Part shown: piece by piece, positions 46,309 to 55,763 of the stretch
Layout of the letters: each line of letters starts with the position of its first letter
Position numbering within the stretch: position 1 is the first letter of the stretch
Source of the DNA: Paramagnetospirillum magnetotacticum MS-1
GTDB lineage: Bacteria; Pseudomonadota; Alphaproteobacteria; Rhodospirillales; Magnetospirillaceae
DNA length: 64,000 bases
Assembly: GCF_000829825.1 (NCBI RefSeq)
Contig: NZ_JXSL01000035.1
Coordinates: 38,811 to 102,810, forward strand
Direction of reading: 5' to 3'
Translations under genes and position numbers: made by a program
Notes under the pieces: generated by a model
Databases searched by the model: none
Seen by the model: the letters and a program-made list of their open reading frames with translations, nothing else
Told to the model about the DNA's origin: nothing

Positions 46309-47160
46309 ATGCCTATTCTCGACTATGGCATGCTGCTCGGCCCCGGCGCCCTGTACCGTGCGCAATTGATGGTCCGCACGGTGATGGCATGGCCCGCCGA
46401 GGAGGCCCGCCGCCGCCAGTACATGGCCACGGTGATGTCGATGCATCTGGCGGAACTGGAGGAAGCCGGAGCCAACCTCCCCGACCCCGCTTCCGGGGAA
46501 AGCTGGGAGGACACAATCGAGGCCATCGAGCACGCCGAGGATTGGTATGCCAATGTAGAACAGCTTGGGGAATGGTTCGCCGAAGCTGGGGGATACCGCA
46601 CCGTCGCGGCGGCCCCAGGGTTCGAGGCGTTTACGGCGGATATGGGAAGCCGCCTGGGCGACTGGTTTGCCGCCGGGCTGATCTTGGCCCTGGTGCGTCG
46701 CATGGCCACCCACCACCGCGACCTTCCCGGCGGTGCAAGCATCAACAAGGCGGTGTTCATCCTTGAGCGGGTCCACCTCCCCATGGTGCCCCGCAACAGC
46801 CATGATCTGCGGCGGGCCTGGAAGACCTATAAGCCGGTGGCCCATTTCTGCGCCGCGTTGTTCGACCTGTTCCTCGAAGCGATGATGATGGGCAAATCGC
46901 CGGAGGAATCCGCAGTTCTGATCGAGGAGGAATTGAACGAGGAATTCCTCCTGTTCCTGTCCGAAGCGGAAGCATATTTGGAATTCGGCCTGCGTTACCA
47001 GCCGCCTCGGACCAAGGGACAACCACTCCTCCCCCATGACGAAACCTGGACGTTTCCCGAATATCGTCCCTGGCCGAACTCCCCCCGCAAGGCGGCCCCG
47101 CTGGACGGCGTGCTTCTGCGGGCTGCCATGGAATATCGCGCACCTGTTCCAAGTGCCTGA
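46309..47160 (+). CDS. Hypothetical protein of the element
   Basis: 283 residues from MPILDYGMLLGPG, seven bases after the integrase stop. Mostly helical with repeated Trp and acidic clusters (HAEDWYANVEQLGEWFAEAG). No family recognised. Its place beside int suggests a role in regulation or element maintenance. Confidence 0.65.
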   Translation: MPILDYGMLLGPGALYRAQLMVRTVMAWPAEEARRRQYMATVMSMHLAELEEAGANLPDPASGESWEDTIEAIEHAEDWYANVEQLGEWFAEAGGYRTVAAAPGFEAFTADMGSRLGDWFAAGLILALVRRMATHHRDLPGGASINKAVFILERVHLPMVPRNSHDLRRAWKTYKPVAHFCAALFDLFLEAMMMGKSPEESAVLIEEELNEEFLLFLSEAEAYLEFGLRYQPPRTKGQPLLPHDETWTFPEYRPWPNSPRKAAPLDGVLLRAAMEYRAPVPSA

Positions 47161-47281
47161 CTACTGAGCCCCGACCGCTCACTAGAGAAGGAGATTCCCT
47201 CACCAATGTCGGGGAAGTGTTCCGGTCGATATCTGGAATGCCGACGCGGCCTTGCGCCGCTTGGCATGAAAGGAATCGACC

Positions 47282-47536
47282 ATGACGGAGACCTCCCCCA
47301 CCCCGACGGAAACCAACATCTTCCTCGGCTACATTGACGAGGACGAATACTGCCGCCAGCGCGGCATCTCGGTGCGCACCGCCCAGCGCGACCGCCAGCT
47401 TCGCCAGTCCCCGCCCTATACGGTGGTCGGCCAGCGCGTCATGTACCGTATTGACAGCATCCGCACCTGGCTGCTGGACCGTGAGCGCCAAGTCGAGCGC
47501 AAGGCGTCCGCGCCCCGCGCCGGAGGCCGCAAATAA
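47282..47536 (+). CDS. HTH excisionase-like protein
   Basis: 84 residues. EDEYCRQRGISVRTAQRDRQ then PYTVVGQRVMYRIDSIRTWL is the MerR-like winged HTH of AlpA/Xis proteins. Its last base overlaps the next gene's first. It probably controls excision and early genes of the element. Confidence 0.75.
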   Translation: MTETSPTPTETNIFLGYIDEDEYCRQRGISVRTAQRDRQLRQSPPYTVVGQRVMYRIDSIRTWLLDRERQVERKASAPRAGGRK

Positions 47537-47757
47537 TGAGCGCCCCCGCCCCCGACGCCCTGGCCGACGATCTGCTGATCGGCGCGGCCCAGATCGCCCG
47601 CCACATCTTCGGCTCGGACGAGGATCGCTTCACCCGCCGCGTCTACTACCTGATGGGCCGCGCCAAATGCCGCCTGCCTTCGTTCCGCCTGGGGTTTCAG
47701 GTCGCGGCCCGCAAATCCACCCTGCGCCAGTGGATCATCAATCAGGAGGTGGTGTGA
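47536..47757 (+). CDS. Second small HTH-like protein
   Basis: 73 residues, overlapping both neighbours by one base or a stop/start. ADDLLIGAAQIARHIFG then PSFRLGFQVAARKSTLRQWI again fits a winged-HTH DNA-binding protein of the kind found next to primases in satellites. Its exact role is unknown. Confidence 0.7.
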   Translation: MSAPAPDALADDLLIGAAQIARHIFGSDEDRFTRRVYYLMGRAKCRLPSFRLGFQVAARKSTLRQWIINQEVV

Positions 47758-48083
47758 TGCTGCCGTGGGATATTCTGATCGCCGCCGATGACCACGTCGA
47801 CATCGGCAACAGCATCAAGGACGCCCAGGAGCAAATCCTGATCGTCACCCGCTATGCCCCCGACGACAGCTCTGCCCACCGCGAGGCCGTGGCGGCGCTG
47901 GCCAGCCTGGAGCGCCTGCGCACCGTGCTGGACAATCTGTTGCACCAGCAGGTTGGAGACCATCTGGACCCGCGTGGCTTGCGCCCCCTGGTCTATTTCA
48001 CCGACGTCCGCTTCCGCATTCGCAGCGACAATCCCGTAAGCCAAAAACAGGATGCCTTCATCGTTTGGGCCGTGGAGGGTTGA
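47757..48083 (+). CDS. Small protein of the replication operon
   Basis: 108 residues; ATG overlaps the TGA of the gene before. Helical (IKDAQEQILIVTRYAPDDS, AVAALASLERLRTVLDNLL). No family recognised. The primase gene starts three bases after its stop, so it is part of the same operon. Confidence 0.65.
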   Translation: MLPWDILIAADDHVDIGNSIKDAQEQILIVTRYAPDDSSAHREAVAALASLERLRTVLDNLLHQQVGDHLDPRGLRPLVYFTDVRFRIRSDNPVSQKQDAFIVWAVEG

Positions 48084-48085
48084 GC

Positions 48086-48946
48086 ATGGGAAACACCCTC
48101 CACCACGCCCACCTGTACCTGTCGCTGGGCCTCGCCGTCCTGCCGCTGCATTTCCCGTTCGAGCGGGAGGGCAGCCTGCAATGTTCCTGCGGCAAGGCGA
48201 CCTGCCGCCAGCCCGCCAAACATCCCTTCGGGCAGTTGGCGAAGAACGGCCTCAAGGATTCCAGCCGCGACCCGGAGACAGTCCAGCGGTGGTTCGATGG
48301 CAGATCGCTCAACATCGGCATCGCCACCGGAACCATCAGCGGCATCATCGCTTTGGATGTCGATCCCCGCCACGATGGCGATACCACCCTGGCGGGCCTG
48401 GAGGCCGAACACGGCCCCCTGCCGCCGACGTGGCGCTTCCTGACCGGCGGCGGTGGCGAACATATCCTGTTCCGCCACCCCGGCGGCACGGTGGCCAACA
48501 GCGCCGGGCTGCTCGGCCCCGGCCTGGACGTGCGCGGCGATGGCGGATACATTGTCGCTCCGCCGTCCCGCCACATCTCTCGACGCGCCTACGCCATCTC
48601 GGTCGATCACCACCCCAACGACGTGCTGCTGGCACCGCCGCCCGAGTGGCTGATGCAACGCCTGTCCCGCCGCAAGCCGGCAGCCAAGGACGCGCCCCAG
48701 GAGCGTACCGACTGGCGGGGCCATGTCGGCGCCACCCATGCCGAGGGCACCCGCAACACCGCCCTGGCCAGCCTGACCGGCCACCTGCTGCGCAATCGCG
48801 TCGATCCGTTCGCCGTCCTCGACCTGATGCTGTGCTGGAACCGCGCCCATTGTAACCCGCCCCTGGACGATGACGAGGTGTCGGCCACCGTGCGCAGCAT
48901 CGCCCGCAAGGAAATCGACCGTCGGGAGGCTCACCATGCTCACTGA
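48086..48946 (+). CDS. Primase-polymerase (prim-pol domain)
   Basis: 286 residues from MGNTLHHAH, GGAGGG upstream. The archaeo-eukaryotic primase-like core shows CGKATCRQPAKHP, NIGIATGTISGIIALDVDP with the catalytic DVD, and GGGGEHILFRHPG. A C-terminal PriCT-like helical part follows (GTRNTALASLTGHLL). It primes DNA synthesis and is fused or adjacent to the helicase in P4-like satellites. It overlaps the helicase gene by 11 bases. Confidence 0.88.
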   Translation: MGNTLHHAHLYLSLGLAVLPLHFPFEREGSLQCSCGKATCRQPAKHPFGQLAKNGLKDSSRDPETVQRWFDGRSLNIGIATGTISGIIALDVDPRHDGDTTLAGLEAEHGPLPPTWRFLTGGGGEHILFRHPGGTVANSAGLLGPGLDVRGDGGYIVAPPSRHISRRAYAISVDHHPNDVLLAPPPEWLMQRLSRRKPAAKDAPQERTDWRGHVGATHAEGTRNTALASLTGHLLRNRVDPFAVLDLMLCWNRAHCNPPLDDDEVSATVRSIARKEIDRREAHHAH

Positions 48947-50372
48947 TCCCCTCGACCGCCTGGCCACCCTCAATCAGCCCAACGCCCACACCAACCGCAT
49001 CGTCGTCGTCAACATCGGTTCCGACATCGAGATCGCCCGGCGCGTTCGCGGCGACCTGGAGAGGGCCTTCGGCGACATCATCCACACCGAGGGAGCCTTC
49101 TGGCGCTACGAGCGCACTTGCTGGCACCCGATCCCCGAACCGGAACTGCGCCGCGTCGTCCATGTCTATGACGGTGCCGAATTCATGACCCCGGCTGGTG
49201 AACCGTCCAACGTCAAGCTATCCAAGTTCCGCGTCGATTCCGTTCTCCATGAAATGGCGGCCATGATGGCGGAAGAGGATTTCTTCGCCCGCGCCCCAAT
49301 CGGAATCAACTGTGCCTCCGGCTTCATCCGCTTCATGGGCGAGGGCCTGCCGGTTCTGGAGCCACACCATCAGGACCACCGCAGCCGCCACACCCTGCCC
49401 GGCCAATGGCTGCCCGGCGCCGAAGCCCACCCCACCGCAGGATCGCTGCTGGCCCGCCTGCTGGACGGAGTGTTCAAAGCCGACGATGATGCCGCCCAGA
49501 AGGTCGATCTGCTGGCCGAGGTGGCAGGCTCCGCCGCCCTGGGCTACGCTACCAAGCTTCGCCAACCCCGCGCCATCATCCTGAAGGGCGAAACCGCCGA
49601 GAACGGCAAAAGCCAGATCCTCGACCTCATCCGCAGCCTGCTACCCGCCAACGCCATTTCCTCGGTCACCGCCGGTCGCATGGGAGACGAACGCCACATC
49701 GTCGGGCTGGTCGGCAAACTGCTCAATGCCGCCGACGAGCTATCCTCGTCCACCGCCATCGCCTCCGACACATTCAAGGCTATCATCACCGGCGAGCCGG
49801 TGCAGGGCCGCGATGTATACAAGTCCCGCATCGAATTTCGCCCGGTCGCCCAGCACCTGTTCGCCACCAACACCCTGCCGGTGTTCCAGGGCGGCATGGA
49901 TCGCGGTGTCCAGCGCCGCCTTCAGGTGGTCTCATTCAACCGCGTCATTCCGACCGAGGAGCGCATTGAGGCCATCGGTCGGCGCATCGGCGAGGAAGAG
50001 CCCGACCTGCTGCTGGCCTGGGCGGTGGCGGGAGCGGCACGCCTGATCCGCAACAAGGGCTTCACCCTGCCGCAATCCAGCCGCACCGCCATGAACGATT
50101 GGCTGTTCGGCGCCGATCCCGTCCTGGCCTGGCTGTCCGAGCAGGTCGAAGTCCGCCCGCTGTACAACCCAGAAGCCCGCGTCGCCACCCGCCACGCTTT
50201 CGAGCGCTTCCGCGAATGGGCCATCGCCGAGGGTTTCTCCGACCGCACCCTGCCCTCCATCAACGGCTTCGTCCAGCGCATCACCGCCAACACCACCGGC
50301 GTCGAGTACCGCCGCACCGGCCAGGGGCGGTTCTTCTTCGGCATGGTTCTCACCGGCCACACCGGCTGGTGA
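48936..50372 (+). CDS. P4/D5-type superfamily 3 helicase
   Basis: 478 residues from MLTDPLDRL. Contains a D5_N-type region (FFARAPIGINCASGFIRF), Walker A LKGETAENGKSQ, Walker B LLNAADELSSS, sensor FATNTLP and a C-terminal winged region (WLSEQVEVRPLY). It unwinds the element's origin. The 58-bp inverted repeat begins 10 bases after its stop codon. Confidence 0.9.
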   Translation: MLTDPLDRLATLNQPNAHTNRIVVVNIGSDIEIARRVRGDLERAFGDIIHTEGAFWRYERTCWHPIPEPELRRVVHVYDGAEFMTPAGEPSNVKLSKFRVDSVLHEMAAMMAEEDFFARAPIGINCASGFIRFMGEGLPVLEPHHQDHRSRHTLPGQWLPGAEAHPTAGSLLARLLDGVFKADDDAAQKVDLLAEVAGSAALGYATKLRQPRAIILKGETAENGKSQILDLIRSLLPANAISSVTAGRMGDERHIVGLVGKLLNAADELSSSTAIASDTFKAIITGEPVQGRDVYKSRIEFRPVAQHLFATNTLPVFQGGMDRGVQRRLQVVSFNRVIPTEERIEAIGRRIGEEEPDLLLAWAVAGAARLIRNKGFTLPQSSRTAMNDWLFGADPVLAWLSEQVEVRPLYNPEARVATRHAFERFREWAIAEGFSDRTLPSINGFVQRITANTTGVEYRRTGQGRFFFGMVLTGHTGW

Positions 50373-50381
50373 CGCAGCAAT

Positions 50382-50560
50382 GTCGCATGAATGACGCTTC
50401 CATGAACCGTAAGCCCTTGAAAGTGTTGCAATGACGCACTTACCCCAACAGAACTTTCCTATGTGCGCACACGCGCACGCATACGCGATGGTTAGGGGCT
50501 TGGTGCGTCATTGCAACACTTTCAAAGGGTTAGCCGTCACAGGTGCGTCATTCATGCGAC
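50382..50560. repeat. 58-bp inverted repeat with iterons, candidate origin
   Basis: Arms at 50382-50439 and 50503-50560. The outer 16 bases (GTCGCATGAATGACGC) and the inner 23 bases of each arm are identical in inverted sense; 19 bases between are diverged. The word AATGACGC (or its complement) occurs four times. The loop of 63 bases holds an alternating CGCACACGCGCACGC tract. Position after the helicase fits the cis replication region of P4-like elements. Confidence 0.8.
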
Positions 50561-50599
50561 ACTGGTGCGACACACGGCCCGCATTCCACCCACGACCTG

Positions 50600-50628
50600 A
50601 AGGGGGGGCACGTTTCGCTACCCCCCTT
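50600..50628. terminator. G/C hairpin
   Basis: AAGGGGGG and CCCCCCTT arms around a 12-base loop. No T-run follows on either strand, so it may act as a protein or structural site instead of a terminator. Confidence 0.4.
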
Positions 50629-50855
50629 CCCGGATCAGGGCAGGAGGATGGCGTTTCACCACCCCGTCTCAAGCAACGCATCCCCTCACAATCTCTACAA
50701 ATCGTTCCCAATGAACTGGTCCGCCGCCCAGGCTATACTGTCTTTGAGGTCGAACGAAGGAACGTCCTCCACCAGCCCGGAAGGCACGGTTCCTCCTGGG
50801 CCTTTCCCTATGCGGGGAGCCTCAGCGCACGACCTTGCCAGCCTGGGGCCGCACA

Positions 50856-51368
50856 ATGACTAAACTAAACACCGTCGAGACCAAGACCGAGTTCGCCGCC
50901 CGCGTCGGCCTCACCAAGGGCCGTATCTCGCAGCTGGTCGCCGACGGCCTGCCGGTCCAGCCCGACGGCACCATTGCCATCGCCGAGGGGCTGGCCTGGA
51001 TGGAAAGCAATCTCGACCCCGCCCGGCGCAACAAGGGCGGCACCCCGGCACCGGTCGCCACCGGCACCCTGTCGCTGGCCGAGGCCCGGCGCATGTACAT
51101 GGTGGTGCAGGTGCAACGCGCCCGCCTCGCCTACGACAAGGAACGCGGCCAGGTGATCGACGCCAAGGAAGCGGCGGCGGCGGTGTTCTCCCGCGCCAAG
51201 GCCGAACGCGATGCCCACATGGCCTGGGTCAGCCGCACCGCGCCGCTGCTGGCCGCCGAAACCGGCGCCGATCCCCAGGCGACCTTCGCGGCGCTCGACC
51301 GGTTCATGCGCGAGCACCTGGAGCATCTGTCCGACACCCCAGTGTGGAGCCTGCGCGATGCAGGGTGA
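50856..51368 (+). CDS. Terminase small subunit (Nu1-like)
   Basis: 170 residues from MTKLNTVETK. N-terminal winged HTH (TEFAARVGLTKGRISQLVADG) binds the packaging site; the rest is helical (LAEARRMYMVVQVQRARLAY) and likely contacts the large subunit. Overlaps the large subunit gene by 11 bases. Family fit is to lambda Nu1-type proteins. Confidence 0.85.
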   Translation: MTKLNTVETKTEFAARVGLTKGRISQLVADGLPVQPDGTIAIAEGLAWMESNLDPARRNKGGTPAPVATGTLSLAEARRMYMVVQVQRARLAYDKERGQVIDAKEAAAAVFSRAKAERDAHMAWVSRTAPLLAAETGADPQATFAALDRFMREHLEHLSDTPVWSLRDAG

Positions 51369-53211
51369 AACCGCCCTGGCGGTGGTGGATCGGGCCTGGC
51401 GTCGGGGCATCCGCCCGGAGCCGCCCATCCCGGTGTCCGAATGGGCCGACCGCCACCGGGTGCTGCCGCCTACTTCCGCCGAGCCGGGCCGCTGGCGCAC
51501 CGGCCGCACGCCCTATCTCAAGGACGTGATGGATGCGCTCTCCACCGCCAGCCCGTTCGAGCGGGTGGTGCTGATGAAGGGCGCCCAGACCGGCGGCACC
51601 GAGGCCGGCCTCAACTGGCTGGGCTACATCATCCACAATGCGCCCGGCATCACCATGCTGGTGCAGCCCTCGCTGGACATGGTCCGCCGCAACACCACCG
51701 TGCGCATCGATCCGCTGATAGAGACCACCCCGGCCCTGCGCGAACTGGTCTCGCCCGCCCGGTCGCGCGATGCCGGCAACAGCCTGTTCCGCAAATCCTT
51801 CCCCGGCGGCCAACTGGTGATGACCGGGGCCAATTCCGCCGCTGGCCTGCGCTCCACCCCGGTGCGCTACCTTTTCCTCGACGAGGTGGACGGCTATCCC
51901 GGCGATGCGGATGGCGAAGGCGATCCCGTCGATCTCGCCATCCAGCGCACCGCCACCTTCCGGGGCCGGCGCCGAATCTACATGGTCTCGACGCCGACCC
52001 TGAAGGGCCATTCCCGCATCGAGGCGGCATTCCTGGACTCCGACCAGCGCACCTTCCATGTCCCCTGCCTGCATTGCGGCGACATGGCCCCGATCACCTG
52101 GGCGCGCATCCGCTGGCCCGAGGGCCGCCGCGATCAGGCGTTCCTGATCTGCGAATCCTGCGGTGGCATCCACCACGAGCACGACAAGCCCGCCCTGCTG
52201 GCGGCAGGCGAATGGCGGGCCACGACGGCGGGCGATGGCCGCACCGCCGGCTTCCACCTGTCGGCGCTGTACAGCCCATGGGAGACCTGGGCCGAGATCG
52301 CCACCGAGCATGGCCGCGTCAAATCCGATCCGCCCCGCTTGCAGGTCTGGGTGAACACCAAGCTGGGCGAATCCTGGGAAGACCAGGCCGGCGATACCGT
52401 GCCCGCCGATCCGCTGATGGCCCGGCGCGAGGATTGGGGCGACCGCTTGCCCGAGGCGGCCACCGTGCTGACCGCTGGCGTCGATGTCCAGGGCGACCGG
52501 CTGGAGGTGCAAGTGGTCGCCTGGGGCGCCGACGAGGAAACCTGGGTGGTGGACTATCGCGTGCTGTGGGGCGATCCCTCCGGCCCGCGCGTCTGGGCCG
52601 ATCTCGATTCCTATCTCGCAACCACCTTCGCCCATCCCAAATCTGTCGCCGACCTGCCCATCCGCGCCGCCTGCATCGACACCGGCGGCCACCACACCAA
52701 GGCGGCATACGAGTTCTGCCGCACCCGGCTGGCCCGGCGCATCTGGGCGATCAAGGGCCGTGGCGGCGCCGGCATCCCGGTCTGGCCGCGCCGCCCCACC
52801 CGTGTGCGCGGCAAGGTGCCGCTGTTCATCGTCGGCGTCGATGCCGTCAAGGACGCCCTCTACGCCCGCCTGCGCCTGACCGAACCCGGCCCCGGCGCCG
52901 TCCATTTCCCCCGCCGGATGGATGCCGACTACTTCCGCCAGCTCACCGCCGAGCGGGTCGTCACCCGCTACGACCGGGGCCGCCCCATCCGCTCGTGGCA
53001 GCCGAAGCGGGACGGCGAGCGCAACGAGGCGCTGGACACCTTCGTCTACGCCACAGCCGCACTGCATGGGCTGGTGGCCATGGGGCTGCGGCTCAACGAC
53101 GAGGCGGCGGCGATGGCGATGCTGCCGACACGGGGGGCGCCGGTCATGCCGAGCACAGCTCCCGCCGCCCGCCCGGCGCTGGCGCAGATCCGGTCGCGGT
53201 GGATGGGGTAG
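51358..53211 (+). CDS. Terminase large subunit (GpA family)
   Basis: 617 residues. ATPase domain with a diverged Walker A LMKGAQTGGTEAG and Walker B YLFLDEVDG, motif STPTLKGHS, then a zinc-like pair CLHCG/CESCGG and a nuclease domain with GVDVQGDRLEV and CIDTGGHHT acidic residues. It cuts and pumps DNA into proheads. It is full length. The start overlaps the small subunit gene. The frames opposite this gene are artefacts of high GC. Confidence 0.92.
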   Translation: MQGETALAVVDRAWRRGIRPEPPIPVSEWADRHRVLPPTSAEPGRWRTGRTPYLKDVMDALSTASPFERVVLMKGAQTGGTEAGLNWLGYIIHNAPGITMLVQPSLDMVRRNTTVRIDPLIETTPALRELVSPARSRDAGNSLFRKSFPGGQLVMTGANSAAGLRSTPVRYLFLDEVDGYPGDADGEGDPVDLAIQRTATFRGRRRIYMVSTPTLKGHSRIEAAFLDSDQRTFHVPCLHCGDMAPITWARIRWPEGRRDQAFLICESCGGIHHEHDKPALLAAGEWRATTAGDGRTAGFHLSALYSPWETWAEIATEHGRVKSDPPRLQVWVNTKLGESWEDQAGDTVPADPLMARREDWGDRLPEAATVLTAGVDVQGDRLEVQVVAWGADEETWVVDYRVLWGDPSGPRVWADLDSYLATTFAHPKSVADLPIRAACIDTGGHHTKAAYEFCRTRLARRIWAIKGRGGAGIPVWPRRPTRVRGKVPLFIVGVDAVKDALYARLRLTEPGPGAVHFPRRMDADYFRQLTAERVVTRYDRGRPIRSWQPKRDGERNEALDTFVYATAALHGLVAMGLRLNDEAAAMAMLPTRGAPVMPSTAPAARPALAQIRSRWMG

Positions 53212-53359
53212 GCGAGATTCATATCTTGAGCGACCGGGGGGTTGTGCCACAAACCGTCATTTACCAACCCTGTTGGGGGCTATCGGCTTTTGGCATGGGC
53301 GGTAATACCGGATGTGCTAGTCTAAGCGATTATGGCCGTTGCCCATTTGGGGGGGGATT

Positions 53360-54211
53360 ATGCCGATACTTCTTATCGCTCTGTCAGCATGTGGATTTTT
53401 GGCCGTCATGGTTGGCGTGTCTAAACTGGCTGATCGCAACAAAACAAAGCCAGCCCCCAAAGATAGCCGTTCAATAAATTTTCAGGGTATCGATGACGCT
53501 GGGAAACTGACCCGGCAGAAGGCCGAGCTTCAGCTTCGGGTGAATGCGCTTGCCGCAAGAGAAGATACGCTTCTCGCCTCTATCCGTGAATTTGAGCAGG
53601 GAGTGGATGCCCGTAAAGGCGAGAAGCTGGCTGCCGAGCAAGACGAAATCAATGCTGCTGTCACGGCCAAAAATGCAGTTGAGGCTCGTGTTAGCGAGCT
53701 TCGCGAGAGTGGGCGGAAGCTGGCCGATGTCGTCTCTGACCTTCAGGCCGACGCCGACCGTAAGAAATTGCATGTGGATGAACTATCCGCCGACGTTGCC
53801 GATCTCACTCGGACCAAGGACGCTCTCGATGAGAGCATCACCAATCTCTTGGCTCGGCAGCGTGAGATTGAGGCTGAGATGGCCGAACTGGATCGGGATA
53901 TCGACGAGCGCCGCCGGGAAAAAGTAGCCGAGATGGAAGAGGCCGTCGCCGCACAGAAGGAATTGGCACTGTCCAAGATCATGGCGTGGACGGAGTCCGA
54001 GAAATCGCGGCTTCAGGAACGGTTCGAGAGCAGCTATCAGACCGAGGTCACTGACTTGCGGCGTCAGCTGATCGAGAAAGTTACAGCCGAATTCGACAGC
54101 ATCCATGAATATTTCTCGACCTTCGCCTCGGAGCGGAAGCTCATGGCCGAGACCGAGATCAAGGACTTCCTTGCGGAGAAGCGTTCGACCATTCTGTCCA
54201 ACCTCGAATAG
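53360..54211 (+). CDS. Membrane-anchored coiled-coil protein (cargo)
   Basis: 283 residues from MPILLIALSACGFLAVMVG, a single N-terminal TM helix; an upstream TTG start was rejected because ATG at 53360 has a G-rich site nearby. Residues 55-245 form an almost unbroken coiled coil (LNALAAREDTLLA, LARQREIEAEMAELDRDI). GC is lower than in the terminase gene. It precedes the vWA-PilZ gene by 13 bases and may tether or polymerise along the inner membrane. Confidence 0.75.
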   Translation: MPILLIALSACGFLAVMVGVSKLADRNKTKPAPKDSRSINFQGIDDAGKLTRQKAELQLRVNALAAREDTLLASIREFEQGVDARKGEKLAAEQDEINAAVTAKNAVEARVSELRESGRKLADVVSDLQADADRKKLHVDELSADVADLTRTKDALDESITNLLARQREIEAEMAELDRDIDERRREKVAEMEEAVAAQKELALSKIMAWTESEKSRLQERFESSYQTEVTDLRRQLIEKVTAEFDSIHEYFSTFASERKLMAETEIKDFLAEKRSTILSNLE

Positions 54212-54224
54212 ACGGGAGGCGGAC

Positions 54225-55730
54225 ATGCTTGCTCGCATCATTCTGGCTGCCGCCCTGATTGTCAGTGTTGTTCTTGGCCCGGTTCGTCCAGCTTCAGCCC
54301 AAGAGCAACCGGACATTATCATCCTGTTCGATCAATCGGGATCGGTTGGAAAGCATGATCCAAAACTCGCCTCCAAGGCCTGGCTGCTTACCTTCCTGAA
54401 GACCTTCGACAATCCGTATAAGATCGAAATCGTCGGGTTCGACGAAGCCCTGTACCGCCACCTCGCCATCGATCGCGACACCACCACCGACATCAATGCC
54501 GTGAACCGGGCCATTGACGGCATTGAAACGGTCGGCAAGGCGACGGATTTGGAGATGCCCTTTCGCTATCTGCTGAATTACGCGAAGCCTTCGACGAAAC
54601 TGGCCGTGATCATATCCGATGGTGAGCCTGAGATTTGGGATGCCAAGCTCGGCTATCTCAGCAAGGAGGTTCAAGCGGACCCCCGCTATGACGATCTGAA
54701 CCGTCAGTATCAACAGATGAAGGATGCCGGGGTCTCTAAACGCAAGCGATTTGAAAAGCTCGGTGCTTTGTACCACGCCCGCAATATCGATCTGATCGAA
54801 GGCCAGATGCCCGGCATCGCGAAGCTGATCGGGGATCGACTGATCATCTGGGATTTGTCGGGGACATCATACTATCTGAAGACCTGGGCCAAGGCGGCGG
54901 GAGCCCAATATCTGCCCATGCGGGTGGCTGTTCAGGAAAACCCGGTCGAGCAATTGCAGAAGGCCATGACGGCCTTGCAGCAGCATTCCAGTGCTATCGT
55001 CAAAGAGGCTCTACCTGACGACCATGAGCACCGGGCGGCAGTCGCCTTGACCACAATTCCCGAGATCGCTGCGAAGGTTCAGCCGAGGGAGCAACCCGCC
55101 CCAAAGCCGCTATCTCCCCCCATCGAAACAAGGGTGGCTGAGCCGGTTGCGCCCCAGCCCGTAGCTCCTGCGGATACGCAAGCCAGTCAGTCACCCATAT
55201 GGGGGATTTTTCTTGTGTTGTTGGGCGGAGTTATTGGAGCTTTGATCGTCTACCGGCGACGAGCGGCTGCCAAGGCCGAACCAGCCGTTCCGGTGGACCT
55301 TGCCTCCCAGTACATAGACGCCAAGGTCAAAGGCGCCCTTGATGACGCGGAGAAATTACGGCGGAAACTTCTTATCGCGGAAAGCGAAGCTGTCAAGGTC
55401 GAGCGACGGTTTTCATTGCGTGTTGCTGTGCCTTCCGGAGCCATGGAAATTCAATGGATCAGTGCTGATGGTGAGAAGCGGGAAACGGCTGCCATCAATC
55501 TTTCCATGCACGGTGTCAAATTCGAAACTCATGGAGCCGAGGTCAAGGCCGTCACCAAGATTATCTGCCCGAATATGGATGTGGTTCTGGGGGTGAATAA
55601 ATTTCAGGAAATCCGTCGTGATGGTAGTCGCTCCGTTGCCCTTTTGATCGAGTTTGAAAACAATCTCGACGACTGGATGCGGTGGGTAGAAATCATTACC
55701 CGGATCGACCAGACTGCCACAAAGCAGTGA
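54225..55730 (+). CDS. Exported vWA-domain protein with TM helix and cytoplasmic PilZ domain (cargo)
   Basis: 501 residues; ATG at 54225 with GGGAGGCGG upstream. A signal peptide (LARIILAAALIVSVVLG) leads to a von Willebrand A-like domain with MIDAS FDQSGSVG near residue 35 and VIISDGEPE. A Pro-rich linker, one TM (IWGIFLVLLGGVIGALIVY) and a cytosolic coiled coil follow, then a PilZ domain with RFSLR near residue 394 and NLSMHG. PilZ binds cyclic di-GMP, so the protein could couple this signal to a periplasmic adhesion or assembly domain. Confidence 0.8.
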   Translation: MLARIILAAALIVSVVLGPVRPASAQEQPDIIILFDQSGSVGKHDPKLASKAWLLTFLKTFDNPYKIEIVGFDEALYRHLAIDRDTTTDINAVNRAIDGIETVGKATDLEMPFRYLLNYAKPSTKLAVIISDGEPEIWDAKLGYLSKEVQADPRYDDLNRQYQQMKDAGVSKRKRFEKLGALYHARNIDLIEGQMPGIAKLIGDRLIIWDLSGTSYYLKTWAKAAGAQYLPMRVAVQENPVEQLQKAMTALQQHSSAIVKEALPDDHEHRAAVALTTIPEIAAKVQPREQPAPKPLSPPIETRVAEPVAPQPVAPADTQASQSPIWGIFLVLLGGVIGALIVYRRRAAAKAEPAVPVDLASQYIDAKVKGALDDAEKLRRKLLIAESEAVKVERRFSLRVAVPSGAMEIQWISADGEKRETAAINLSMHGVKFETHGAEVKAVTKIICPNMDVVLGVNKFQEIRRDGSRSVALLIEFENNLDDWMRWVEIITRIDQTATKQ

Positions 55731-55763
55731 GCAAGGGACAGAGGGAGGACGCTGAAAATCATC

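Larger units (their letters stand above)
50373..50855. promoter_or_regulatory. Noncoding region with probable replication origin
   Basis: 480 bases between helicase and terminase genes. Its first 190 bases are the large inverted repeat. A second hairpin (AAGGGGGG ... CCCCCCTT) is at 50600-50628. No coding frame has sensible content. The late packaging promoter may lie in the last 150 bases. Confidence 0.6.

Noticed and set aside
51304..53250. Open frame of about 650 codons on the minus strand opposite terminase
   Set aside because: Antisense shadow of the GpA-type terminase, with repetitive Gly/Ala/Arg composition and no domain.
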